DNA of 5,188 nt. Origin: Campylobacteraceae bacterium (GTDB lineage Bacteria; Campylobacterota; Campylobacteria; Campylobacterales; Sulfurovaceae). Shown piece by piece: positions 1 through 5,188 of this stretch. Positions within the stretch are counted from its first letter, which is position 1. Each line of letters begins with the position of its first letter. A program made the position numbers and the translations under genes. Location: contig JALWNF010000093.1 of assembly GCA_026995985.1 (NCBI GenBank), positions 1-5,188 of the forward strand, written 5' to 3'. A model generated the notes under the pieces. It was not told the DNA's origin, made no database searches, and worked only from the letters and a program-made list of their open reading frames with translations.

Positions 1-1399
1 ACGCTCTATGAGTGCAAAAGATATTAAACCTAGCCGTAGAGAGGCAAGTCAAGAGAGCATAAAGGCTTTTTTAAAGCAGAACCAAAAAGACCAGATTGCT
101 CTAGTTGGTTTTACTATTAACCCTCTGCTTCTCTCTCCTCCAACTACCGACCATAAGTTAGTAGCCTTAGCACTAGAGAACTTAAATAGTGACTACATCT
201 TAACCAAAGGAACAGACCTAAACAGGCTCTTTAAAAAGATAGCCAAATTTAGTGACAAAGAGAAAAAAGTAGTTCTCTTTAGTGATGGTGGCGATGAACC
301 AATAAGCGATGAGTTAGTAGAACTATTAGAGGATGAAAAGATAAAAGTAATGGTAGTAGCCATGGCAACTAAAGAGGGCTCGGCTATTGAGAAAAAAGAT
401 GGAACTTTAGTTCAAGATAGAGCAGGAAATATTGTTGTCTCAAAGCTCAATAGCTCACTAAAAAAGCTTACTCAAAATGGGGGAGTCTTTCTTCCTTTTG
501 ATAGTGTTGGCTCTACCGTTAATAGCATAGATAAGTGGTTAGAGCAACAAAAAGATGGCGAGACCATAACAAAAGAGAGCCGAAGCTACTTTGAGTTGGC
601 GTTTGTGCCTCTGCTCTTAGCGATACTACTCTTTTTCCTCTCTGCTACACGCTTTTCTAAAAAGTTACTACCTCTGCTACTTCTAATAGGTGTTGAGCTT
701 CAAGCCGATGAGGTATTTACTAAGCAGACGTGGGGTGGAGATGTTGAGAAGATACATATAGAGCATAGCTCTTTTGGTTTTTTAGATGGCTACTATCTCT
801 CTCAAGCCTATAGTGCCTATAGAGATGGAGAGTATCAAGAGAGTTTTAAAAAGGTGATGAGTATGAAAGATAGAACCTTTGCCTCTGAACTACTCTTGGC
901 ACATATCTACTACAAGATGAAAAAGTATAAAGAGGCAAAAGCCATACTAGAGGGTATGAGAAGCAAAGAGCCAAAACTAAAACAGCAACTCCTCTATGAG
1001 CTTGGAAACTGTGAGGCTAAACTTGCCTATTGGGACAAGGCTAAAGAGTACTATGTTAAAGCGTTACAGTTGGGTGAAGATGAAGATGCTCTGCATAATT
1101 TGGAGTTTGTATTAAAACAGAAAAAGAGACATGGCTTTAAGCTCTCTGCTTATAATGCCTCACAAGCCAAACGTACTAAAGATAGCAGTGCAAAAGAATC
1201 TAAGACCCAAAAGAAGAAAAAAGGCTCTTCAAGTAAATCAGAGTCAAATACAGGAGCTAATGGGGCAGGGTCTAAGAGTAAAAATAGTGTTGTTAAGGTG
1301 GTTAAAAAACAAGATAATTCAAAGAGTAAAAGGGTTATGAGTTCTAAGGCTTATGATTTGATAAATAAGGGTTACATTCAAGAGACAAAACCATGGTAG
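1..1399 (+). CDS. BatB/BatC-like VWA-TPR membrane protein, 5' partial
   Basis: The gene is cut by the window start. The first whole codons (from position 2) read R-S before the ATG at 8, giving S-M-S-A-K-D-I-K-P-S-R. This matches the region just after the MIDAS DxSxS motif of BatB-type VWA domains, so ATG 8 is almost certainly internal. Numbering from that Met, the VWA domain runs to about 185, with MIDAS Thr69 (KGTD) and Asp93 (FSDGGDE). A transmembrane helix follows at about 195-214. A second hydrophobic stretch at 219-232 ending in A-D-E looks like a former BatC signal peptide. TPR-like helices lie at about 263-370, then a Lys/Ser-rich low-complexity tail (386-442) and a conserved-looking end, SSKAYDLINKGYIQETKPW. 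Bat proteins are membrane-anchored and linked to stress or aerotolerance and MoxR AAA+ partners; the exact role here is inferred. The usual downstream neighbour BatD is absent. The stop codon lies inside a REP-like repeat. Confidence 0.85.
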   Translation, partial: RSMSAKDIKPSRREASQESIKAFLKQNQKDQIALVGFTINPLLLSPPTTDHKLVALALENLNSDYILTKGTDLNRLFKKIAKFSDKEKKVVLFSDGGDEPISDELVELLEDEKIKVMVVAMATKEGSAIEKKDGTLVQDRAGNIVVSKLNSSLKKLTQNGGVFLPFDSVGSTVNSIDKWLEQQKDGETITKESRSYFELAFVPLLLAILLFFLSATRFSKKLLPLLLLIGVELQADEVFTKQTWGGDVEKIHIEHSSFGFLDGYYLSQAYSAYRDGEYQESFKKVMSMKDRTFASELLLAHIYYKMKKYKEAKAILEGMRSKEPKLKQQLLYELGNCEAKLAYWDKAKEYYVKALQLGEDEDALHNLEFVLKQKKRHGFKLSAYNASQAKRTKDSSAKESKTQKKKKGSSSKSESNTGANGAGSKSKNSVVKVVKKQDNSKSKRVMSSKAYDLINKGYIQETKPW

Positions 1400-1470
1400 G
1401 GGTGACCTCCGTGTCTGCCTAATACTATCAATTCATATTGAATAAGGGCAGACACGGAGGTCGCCCCTAC
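1396..1470. repeat. Inverted pair of REP-like palindromes (BIME-like)
   Basis: The arms 1396-1419 and 1447-1470 are reverse complements over 24 bases with one difference (T1403 opposite G1463). Each arm also folds alone. In the right arm GGGC 1446-1449 pairs with GCCC 1463-1466, A1450 is bulged, GAC 1451-1453 pairs with GTC 1460-1462, and the loop is six bases. The left arm folds the same way with T1416 bulged and two G-T pairs. Both units carry GTAG at their outer foot (1396-1399 on plus; 1470-1467 on minus). A GTAG foot plus a bulged short hairpin is the known design of REP elements mobilised by RAYT (TnpA-REP) transposases. The spacer is AT-rich. The pair lies between convergent genes and could also slow transcription from either side. 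No transposase is in the window. Calling it REP is a structural inference. Confidence 0.75.
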
Positions 1471-1479
1471 ATTGAATAA
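1437..1479. repeat. 9-bp direct repeats flush with the right REP unit
   Basis: ATTGAATAA occurs at 1437-1445 and again at 1471-1479. It exactly borders the 25-base right palindrome (1446-1470) with no bases between. The left palindrome (1396-1420) has no such flanks, and the whole 75-base element has none either. The pattern resembles a target-site duplication around a single REP unit, or the product of slippage or tandem duplication. Confidence 0.65.
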
Positions 1480-1486
1480 TGAAATT

Positions 1487-1966
1487 TTAAAATGAGAACC
1501 CAGCAGAAATTTCAGGATACCCTTTTTTCTCTCTATTTTTATCTGATGTTGAGAACTCCTGAACCCAACCAAGAGACATAAAAGAGTTCATAGAGGTCTG
1601 TAGACTAACTCCAATTCGTCCACCCAAGATGTTATAGTCATTATATGGGTCTTCTATAAATGTTTGATTATAAAATGCACCTATATAGGGGCGATAGCTA
1701 ACTCCTTCTATTGGAATATAGTATGTAACAGGAACAGTTAGCTCATTAAGGTTTGGAGAGTCTCCTAAAAAAGCATTATATGATGCTCCAACAGATAGGT
1801 TGTCTATGACATAGTAGTTTACATTTGCCCCAACTACTGTATAGCTATTTCCAAAGCTATTGTCAGTTCCTACTGTAACTCCAAAACTCTTTTTCCCTGC
1901 TAAAAAAGGTTCTCCATCTGCATATATTAGACTACTTAATATTAGAAATAAAATAGTTTTTTTCAT
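1487..1966 (-). CDS. Small outer-membrane beta-barrel protein
   Basis: A 159-residue protein. Its N-terminus MKKTILFLILSSLIYA is a clear Sec signal peptide with likely cleavage after Ala16, before DGEP. The mature part alternates hydrophobic and polar residues with many Gly/Tyr/Asn/Ser, as in amphipathic beta strands (for example SFGVTVGTD, YRPYIGAFYNQTF, GGRIGVSLQ). It ends ISAGFSF; a terminal Phe after an alternating strand is the usual outer-membrane barrel assembly signal. The size suits a barrel of about eight strands in the broad OmpW/OMP_b-brl class, but no ligand or exact family can be named. The start is supported by a perfect AGGAGG ribosome site (complement of 1973-1978) six bases before the ATG, and by an extended -10 promoter just upstream. 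It lies 48 bases after the solute-binding protein gene on the same strand but probably has its own promoter. It converges on the VWA gene across the REP pair. Confidence 0.85.
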   Translation of the reverse strand: MKKTILFLILSSLIYADGEPFLAGKKSFGVTVGTDNSFGNSYTVVGANVNYYVIDNLSVGASYNAFLGDSPNLNELTVPVTYYIPIEGVSYRPYIGAFYNQTFIEDPYNDYNILGGRIGVSLQTSMNSFMSLGWVQEFSTSDKNREKKGYPEISAGFSF

Positions 1967-2005
1967 AAAAGACCTCCTACCGTTTTTATAAAATAATACT
2001 ATTTC

Positions 2006-2014
2006 ATTATATCA
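2006..2014 (-). promoter_or_regulatory. Extended -10 promoter for the beta-barrel gene
   Basis: On the minus strand 2014-2006 reads TGATATAAT, a perfect consensus extended -10 element (TGnTATAAT). Transcription would begin near 1999 and leave a leader of about 33 bases that includes the AGGAGG ribosome site. No good -35 hexamer is visible, which is common in Campylobacterota. The element borders the TAA stop (2015-2017) of the upstream gene. Confidence 0.7.
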
Positions 2015-3103
2015 TTAACTCCTTAGATTTAAGAAGTTTCTAGTACTAATATCGTCCCACTTTTTGTTTAATTTTGTGAATTTATTATAACTCTCTATAA
2101 CCCTTTTAAAGTCTTGATTTTTTTTAGACTCATCATTTAGTACATCTTTTAATGCAACTTTAGCTGCATCTATGACCTCTTTTGGAAAATTTTTAATCTC
2201 TACATTGCTTGGCATCTCTGCTAGAGCTTTAGCATTTTTGTATCTAAACTCCTGAACCATAGTTCCTGTCATCTCCTCAGAAGCTGCTGTAATAATGGCT
2301 CTATGCTCATCACTTAGCTTCTCCCAACGCTCCTTGTTAAAGGTGATTTCTAAAATTGAACCAGGTTCATGCCACCCTGTGTAGTAGTAGTTGGCTGCCT
2401 TGTCAAAGCCCATCATTCTGTCAAGTGCAGGTCCTACCCACTCGGTAGCATCTATTGTCCCTCTCTCTAGGGCTGTGTATATCTCTCCTGCTGGTAGTAA
2501 AATAGGGTTAACTCCAAGTCGTTTTAAAACCTCTCCTCCAAGCCCAGGAATACGCATCTTTAGACCTTTTAAGTCTGCAAGGGAGTTAATATGTTTTTTA
2601 AACCAACCACCCATCTGTGGACCAGTACTTCCTCCTACTAGAGGGTATAGATTAAATTTTGCATAGAGTTCACGCCATAGCTCCATACCCCCACCAAACT
2701 TTAGCCAAGTTAGCATCTCTTCACTTGTTAGACCTAAAGGCATACCACCAAATATAGAAAAGGCAGAGTTTTTACCTTTCCAATAGTATACCCCTGAGTG
2801 AAAAGCGTCAATTTGAGAGGCAGATGTAGCATCAAAAACCTGTAAGGCAGGGACTAAAATATTTTTAGGATAGACCTTTATCTCTAGTGTCCCCCCACTT
2901 AGCTCAAAACATCGTTTTGCAAAGTTGTCAACACCTGTCCCCATAATAGGAAAATGTGCAGGCCATGAGGTTGCAAGTTTTAGTGTAACTTTTTTTTGAA
3001 CACTGCTACTTTTAGTAGCTCTATTCTCCTCTTTATAACAGCCAGAAAGAGCTAAAGCACCAGCTCCAACTACGCTAGAGGTTATAAAATCTCGTCTTTT
3101 CAT
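2015..3103 (-). CDS. TRAP transporter solute-binding protein, DctP/TakP-like, Tat lipoprotein
   Basis: A 362-residue periplasmic substrate-binding protein of the TRAP (DctP) family, which catches organic acids and passes them to a DctQM sodium symporter. The N-terminus has a twin-arginine motif (RRDFI, residues 3-7), a hydrophobic stretch, and a lipobox ALSGC with Cys22, so it is probably exported folded and lipid-anchored. The mature domain starts near residue 38 (KVTLKLATSWP). TakP-like signatures are GPQMGGWFKK (161-170), KMRIPGLGGEVLKRLG (182-197) with the carboxylate-binding Arg184 expected in this family, ATEWVGPALD (219-228), and YYYTGWHEPG (239-248). Gln163, Glu221/Trp222 and Glu246 are candidate ligand or cation contacts by analogy with TakP. 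The substrate is therefore likely a monocarboxylate or 2-oxoacid, but this is inferred. The ribosome site is weak (AAGG, complement of 3115-3118, 11 bases from ATG). No dctQ or dctM lies on either side within the window. Confidence 0.92.
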   Translation of the reverse strand: MKRRDFITSSVVGAGALALSGCYKEENRATKSSSVQKKVTLKLATSWPAHFPIMGTGVDNFAKRCFELSGGTLEIKVYPKNILVPALQVFDATSASQIDAFHSGVYYWKGKNSAFSIFGGMPLGLTSEEMLTWLKFGGGMELWRELYAKFNLYPLVGGSTGPQMGGWFKKHINSLADLKGLKMRIPGLGGEVLKRLGVNPILLPAGEIYTALERGTIDATEWVGPALDRMMGFDKAANYYYTGWHEPGSILEITFNKERWEKLSDEHRAIITAASEEMTGTMVQEFRYKNAKALAEMPSNVEIKNFPKEVIDAAKVALKDVLNDESKKNQDFKRVIESYNKFTKLNKKWDDISTRNFLNLRS

Positions 3104-3134
3104 TGTTTTTGTTACCTTGTGTTTTTGTATAGAA

Positions 3135-3143
3135 ATTGTAACA
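3135..3143 (-). promoter_or_regulatory. Extended -10 promoter for the TRAP binding protein
   Basis: On the minus strand 3143-3135 reads TGTTACAAT, an extended -10 (TGn followed by TACAAT, one change from consensus). Transcription would begin near 3128, giving a leader of about 25 bases that holds the weak AAGG ribosome site. No convincing -35 was found. Confidence 0.6.
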
Positions 3144-3168
3144 TTTTTTAGATTGCGAATAGAAATAG

Positions 3169-3181
3169 GAGTAATTTACTC
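3169..3181. promoter_or_regulatory. 13-bp palindrome, candidate operator in divergent region
   Basis: GAGTAA (3169-3174), one T, then TTACTC (3176-3181) form a perfect inverted repeat; A3167 and T3183 extend it past one mismatch. It lies between the two divergent -10 elements, over the -35 position of the rightward promoter and just upstream of the leftward one. A dimeric regulator bound here could act on both genes. No regulator gene is nearby, so the role is inferred. Confidence 0.35.
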
Positions 3182-3187
3182 TTTTTA

Positions 3188-3196
3188 TGCTATTAT
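3188..3196 (+). promoter_or_regulatory. Extended -10 promoter for the repeat-protein gene
   Basis: Positions 3188-3196 read TGCTATTAT, an extended -10 (TGn plus TATTAT, one change from consensus), preceded by a T-rich stretch (3182-3186). Only six bases separate it from the ATG at 3203, so the predicted first transcribed base is at or next to the A of the start codon. Confidence 0.6.
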
Positions 3197-3202
3197 CGCT
3201 CT

Positions 3203-4600
3203 ATGAATATAGAAGAAGTAATAGCAAACAACCAAGGTGGTACAGTTCTCTTTTTGGGACGTACACCTAACTTTACCGAAGATGAACTTACTAACTTTTT
3301 AGAGGCACAAGGCATGAAGTATGCCAACAGATACACAGGGCAAGAGGTAGTCTTAACTGTACTTAGTACTATGATGACCCCTTTAGAAGAAGAGAGCTCT
3401 TATACTCTCTATGATGCAAAAGTTCCAGAGGTTCGACTAGAGGAGTTTGAGAAGTACTATACTAAGCATATAAAACCAAATACTCTTATGATGTCTCTTA
3501 AACTCTCAAATGACCAAGAGCGACTAAAGCGTCAACTAAAAAATGAGTCATTTTCCGATGAGGTCTACCTAAAACTCTTTAAGATGTACGATTGGGGCGG
3601 TAGTGGAGTTTTTGATACTGATGATAACAGAGATGTAACAATTAGTTTTATAAAGCGTTTCTATAAGCCAGATGAGTTTTATGACCCTGCTATGGTCTAT
3701 TCTCCCATTACCCTTTCCAATATAGCACGAGATGCTAAGAGAGCAGATATTTTAAATGCTATGCTCTCTATGCCAAATCATGAGATAAAAAAGAGTCGTA
3801 AAGAGGATATTCGTCCTAAAAATCTAAGAGAGATTATTGCTCTAAATGAGCATATATCTTCTGAAGATATTCGCTATCTTCTTAGTTTTAACAATGAACG
3901 CATCAATACATTTTTAGCCTCTAATAGTGCCATTACACTTAAAGAACAGGAGTATATCTTAGCTACAGCTACCAAAGAGGCAAAGTTGATGTTGACACAA
4001 AATAGCTCACTTGATGATAAAATATTTAAAGAGCTTCTAGCTGATGAAGAGAGTATTGTAAAGTCTCTATTGACCTTTCAGCCTATGAGTAAAACAAGAG
4101 TAGAGTCTATTTTAAAAGCAAATCTAAAAGATGAGATTTTAGCTCATTTAGGAGAGAATCAATCTATAGGAGAGGTGGCAAACACTCTACTTTTTGTTAG
4201 CTATGCACTAGACTATAAGTTGGCTTCTAACAGTACATTAGATAGTAAATTGTTAGAGAGACTATATGAGAAGTATACTCAAGAGTTAGTAGTGCCTCTA
4301 AGTTCAAATCCAAACCTATCACCTAGACGTTTAGAGGAGTTTTATAGGTTAGGCAATAAAGAGGCTACCTTGAATCTTGCCTCAAATCCATCTACCCCTA
4401 AACCAATCTTAAAAGAGCTTTGTGAACTAAATGAACATGAGATAAATAGAGCCTTAGCACAAAATCCATCGGTTGATTTGTTCTATTTAGAGATGTTTGC
4501 TTTAGATTCAGAGCTAATACAGCTTATGGCAAAAAATAAAACCTATTTGGCTAGTATCAATTCAGCCCATTTGGGCTTAAGGAGTGATGATAGGTATTGA
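3203..4600 (+). CDS. Unrecognised helical-repeat protein (L-x-x-N repeats)
   Basis: I do not recognise this 465-residue protein. It has no signal peptide or membrane segment, so it is probably cytoplasmic. Residues 10-90 predict alternating strands and helices (TVLFLGR, then EDELTNFLEAQGMKY, then VVLTVLS, later YDAKVPEVRLEEFEKYY) and loosely resemble a BRCT-like fold; this is weak. Residues 91-235 look mainly helical. From 238 a regular ladder begins, with units starting at 238, 264, 290, 316, 340, 366, 392, 418 and 442. Most units are 26 residues (two are 24) and open with L-x-x-N-(S/P), for example LASNSAI, LTQNSSL, LSSNPNL, LASNPST, LAQNPSV. Each carries two short helices, like LRV- or HEAT-type solenoids that bind proteins or nucleic acids. 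The ATG at 3203 is the only sensible start: there is no ATG, GTG or TTG back to the in-frame stop at 3149, and no ribosome site lies directly before it. cas6 follows 99 bases downstream on the same strand. Confidence 0.8.
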   Translation: MNIEEVIANNQGGTVLFLGRTPNFTEDELTNFLEAQGMKYANRYTGQEVVLTVLSTMMTPLEEESSYTLYDAKVPEVRLEEFEKYYTKHIKPNTLMMSLKLSNDQERLKRQLKNESFSDEVYLKLFKMYDWGGSGVFDTDDNRDVTISFIKRFYKPDEFYDPAMVYSPITLSNIARDAKRADILNAMLSMPNHEIKKSRKEDIRPKNLREIIALNEHISSEDIRYLLSFNNERINTFLASNSAITLKEQEYILATATKEAKLMLTQNSSLDDKIFKELLADEESIVKSLLTFQPMSKTRVESILKANLKDEILAHLGENQSIGEVANTLLFVSYALDYKLASNSTLDSKLLERLYEKYTQELVVPLSSNPNLSPRRLEEFYRLGNKEATLNLASNPSTPKPILKELCELNEHEINRALAQNPSVDLFYLEMFALDSELIQLMAKNKTYLASINSAHLGLRSDDRY

Positions 4601-4669
4601 TATATAAGATGTATCTACTTATGCTAATAAAAAGAGATAAAAAAGACAATATCTGTCCATTTTTTTAGA

Positions 4670-4682
4670 TAGAATATTTCTA
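4670..4682 (+). promoter_or_regulatory. Possible promoter and palindrome upstream of cas6
   Basis: TAGAAT at 4670-4675 follows a T-run (4661-4666), as in Campylobacterota -10 regions, and lies 24 bases before the cas6 ATG. The same bases belong to a palindrome, TAGAA (4670-4674), TAT, TTCTA (4678-4682), which could be an operator. There is no TGn extension and no clear -35, so this is tentative. The 99 bases between the repeat-protein gene and cas6 hold nothing else I can support. Confidence 0.35.
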
Positions 4683-4699
4683 AAAAATTGGAAATATAG

Positions 4700-5188
4700 A
4701 TGAAATACCACCACATAGAAGTAAAAATAAACACACCCCATAAACCCTCCTACTTTATAGGCTCTACCATTCGTGGAGCTATGGGCTACGCTCTCAAAAA
4801 AGTAACTTGCATAAACCCTAGCTACAGATGTGAAGGGTGCTTTGCACAAAGTTCTTGCCTCTATCACCAATTTTATGAAGAGAAAAATAGCTTTCATAAG
4901 TACCGATTTAACATTGAGTTAGGAAGTGACAAATTTGACTTTGGTCTATACCTCTTTGATGATGCTTGTGATGGACTGCCTTATATTTTAAGTGCTTTAG
5001 AGATGATGCTTACTAAAAATGGTTTAACCAAAAACAACTACACCTTTAATGAAATAGAGTTTTTTTTAAATGGAGAGTCTATTTACAGAGATGGAGAGTT
5101 TAAATCTTTAGATATTTTACAAAAAAGCTTTAAAGTAGACAGCTTTTGTCCAGATATTAAGATAAAATTGTTGACACCTCTTAGAATT
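4700..5188 (+). CDS. cas6: CRISPR RNA-processing RAMP protein Cas6-like, 3' partial
   Basis: The reading frame opens at ATG 4700 and stays open for 163 codons to the window end, so the gene is truncated on the right. The protein starts MKYHHIEVKI. It then shows YFIGSTIRGAMGYALKKVTC (residues 18-37), followed by Cys44, Cys47 and Cys53 (C-x2-C-x5-C) and LYHQFYEE. A G-x-x-(I/L)-R-G-A-x-G-x-A-L-(K/R) stretch leading into a C...C-x2-C...C-Y cluster is typical of the PF10040-type Cas6 RAMP family. So is the closing I-K-L-L-T-P-L-R-I (155-163), which matches the family's strand before its Gly-rich C-terminal domain. Cas6 cuts CRISPR transcripts within the repeat to release crRNAs in type I and III systems. 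The C-terminal RAMP domain lies beyond the window; the catalytic residues cannot be identified from this part. The ribosome site is weak (GGAA at 4690-4693, six bases before ATG). Subtype cannot be told from this gene alone; this Cas6 group often accompanies type III or I-B loci. Confidence 0.85.
   Translation, partial: MKYHHIEVKINTPHKPSYFIGSTIRGAMGYALKKVTCINPSYRCEGCFAQSSCLYHQFYEEKNSFHKYRFNIELGSDKFDFGLYLFDDACDGLPYILSALEMMLTKNGLTKNNYTFNEIEFFLNGESIYRDGEFKSLDILQKSFKVDSFCPDIKIKLLTPLRI

Noticed and set aside
1131..1340. Plus-strand open frame of 69 codons
   Set aside because: It is a shifted frame inside the Lys/Ser-rich tail of the VWA-TPR gene.
1396..1490. REP pair as an intrinsic terminator
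   Set aside because: The stem is strong, but no T-tract follows directly on either strand, so a classic terminator is not supported, though some transcription blocking is possible.
1378..1572. Minus-strand open frame of 64 codons across the REP pair
   Set aside because: It overlaps the barrel gene end in another frame and reads through the repeat; no start signal or protein family feature is visible.
2391..2666. Plus-strand open frame of 91 codons
   Set aside because: It is wholly antisense within the well-supported TRAP binding protein gene.
3167..3270. AGGAG at 3167-3171 followed by ATG at 3187 as a small gene
   Set aside because: The spacing of 15 bases is too long, and the frame closes after 27 codons while overlapping the real gene.
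4564..4577. Inverted repeat AGCCCA-TT-TGGGCT
   Set aside because: It lies inside the end of the solenoid-protein coding region and has no T-tract after it; probably chance.
4619..4897. Minus-strand open frame of 92 codons
   Set aside because: It lies mostly antisense to the Cas6-like gene, which has clear family motifs, and its composition is that of a reverse-frame shadow with no ribosome site seen.
4601..5188. CRISPR array near cas6
   Set aside because: No regularly spaced direct repeats of 24-40 bases are present in the window; any array would be outside it.

Overview
The window looks like a chromosomal segment of an AT-rich Campylobacterota bacterium of the Sulfurimonas/Sulfurovum type. 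This is inferred from protein style, codon use (AGA/AAA/TTA-rich), tight gene packing and extended -10 promoters with no clear -35. No marker gene was available to confirm the taxon.

Layout. (1) Positions 1-1399, plus strand: the 3' part of a BatB-like von Willebrand factor A protein fused to a BatC-like TPR region. Its 5' end lies before the window. (2) Positions 1396-1470: a pair of inverted REP-like palindromes, each with an outer GTAG foot. The left foot provides the TAG stop of the VWA gene, and the right palindrome is flanked flush by a perfect 9-bp direct repeat. (3) Positions 1487-1966, minus strand: a small secreted beta-barrel outer-membrane protein with its own extended -10 promoter. 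(4) Positions 2015-3103, minus strand: a TRAP-type (DctP/TakP-like) solute-binding protein with a twin-arginine lipoprotein signal; no DctQ or DctM gene is visible. (5) Positions 3104-3202: a compact divergent control region with one extended -10 element facing each way and a 13-bp palindrome between them. (6) Positions 3203-4600, plus strand: an unrecognised 465-residue protein whose C-terminal half is a ladder of about 26-residue helical repeats beginning L-x-x-N. Its promoter position predicts a leaderless mRNA. (7) Positions 4700-5188, plus strand: the first 163 codons of a Cas6-family (PF10040-like) CRISPR RNA-processing protein, cut by the window end and therefore easy to miss.

The genes do not form one pathway. 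The left third is an envelope/VWA (Bat-type) operon end. The middle is two envelope-transport genes reading leftward. The right third reads rightward into what is probably a CRISPR-Cas locus beyond position 5188. The repeat protein just upstream of cas6, on the same strand and about 100 bases away, is the best candidate for something undescribed, but its link to CRISPR rests on position alone. No CRISPR array, RNA gene or transposase gene was seen. No gene-free stretch exceeds about 100 bases.
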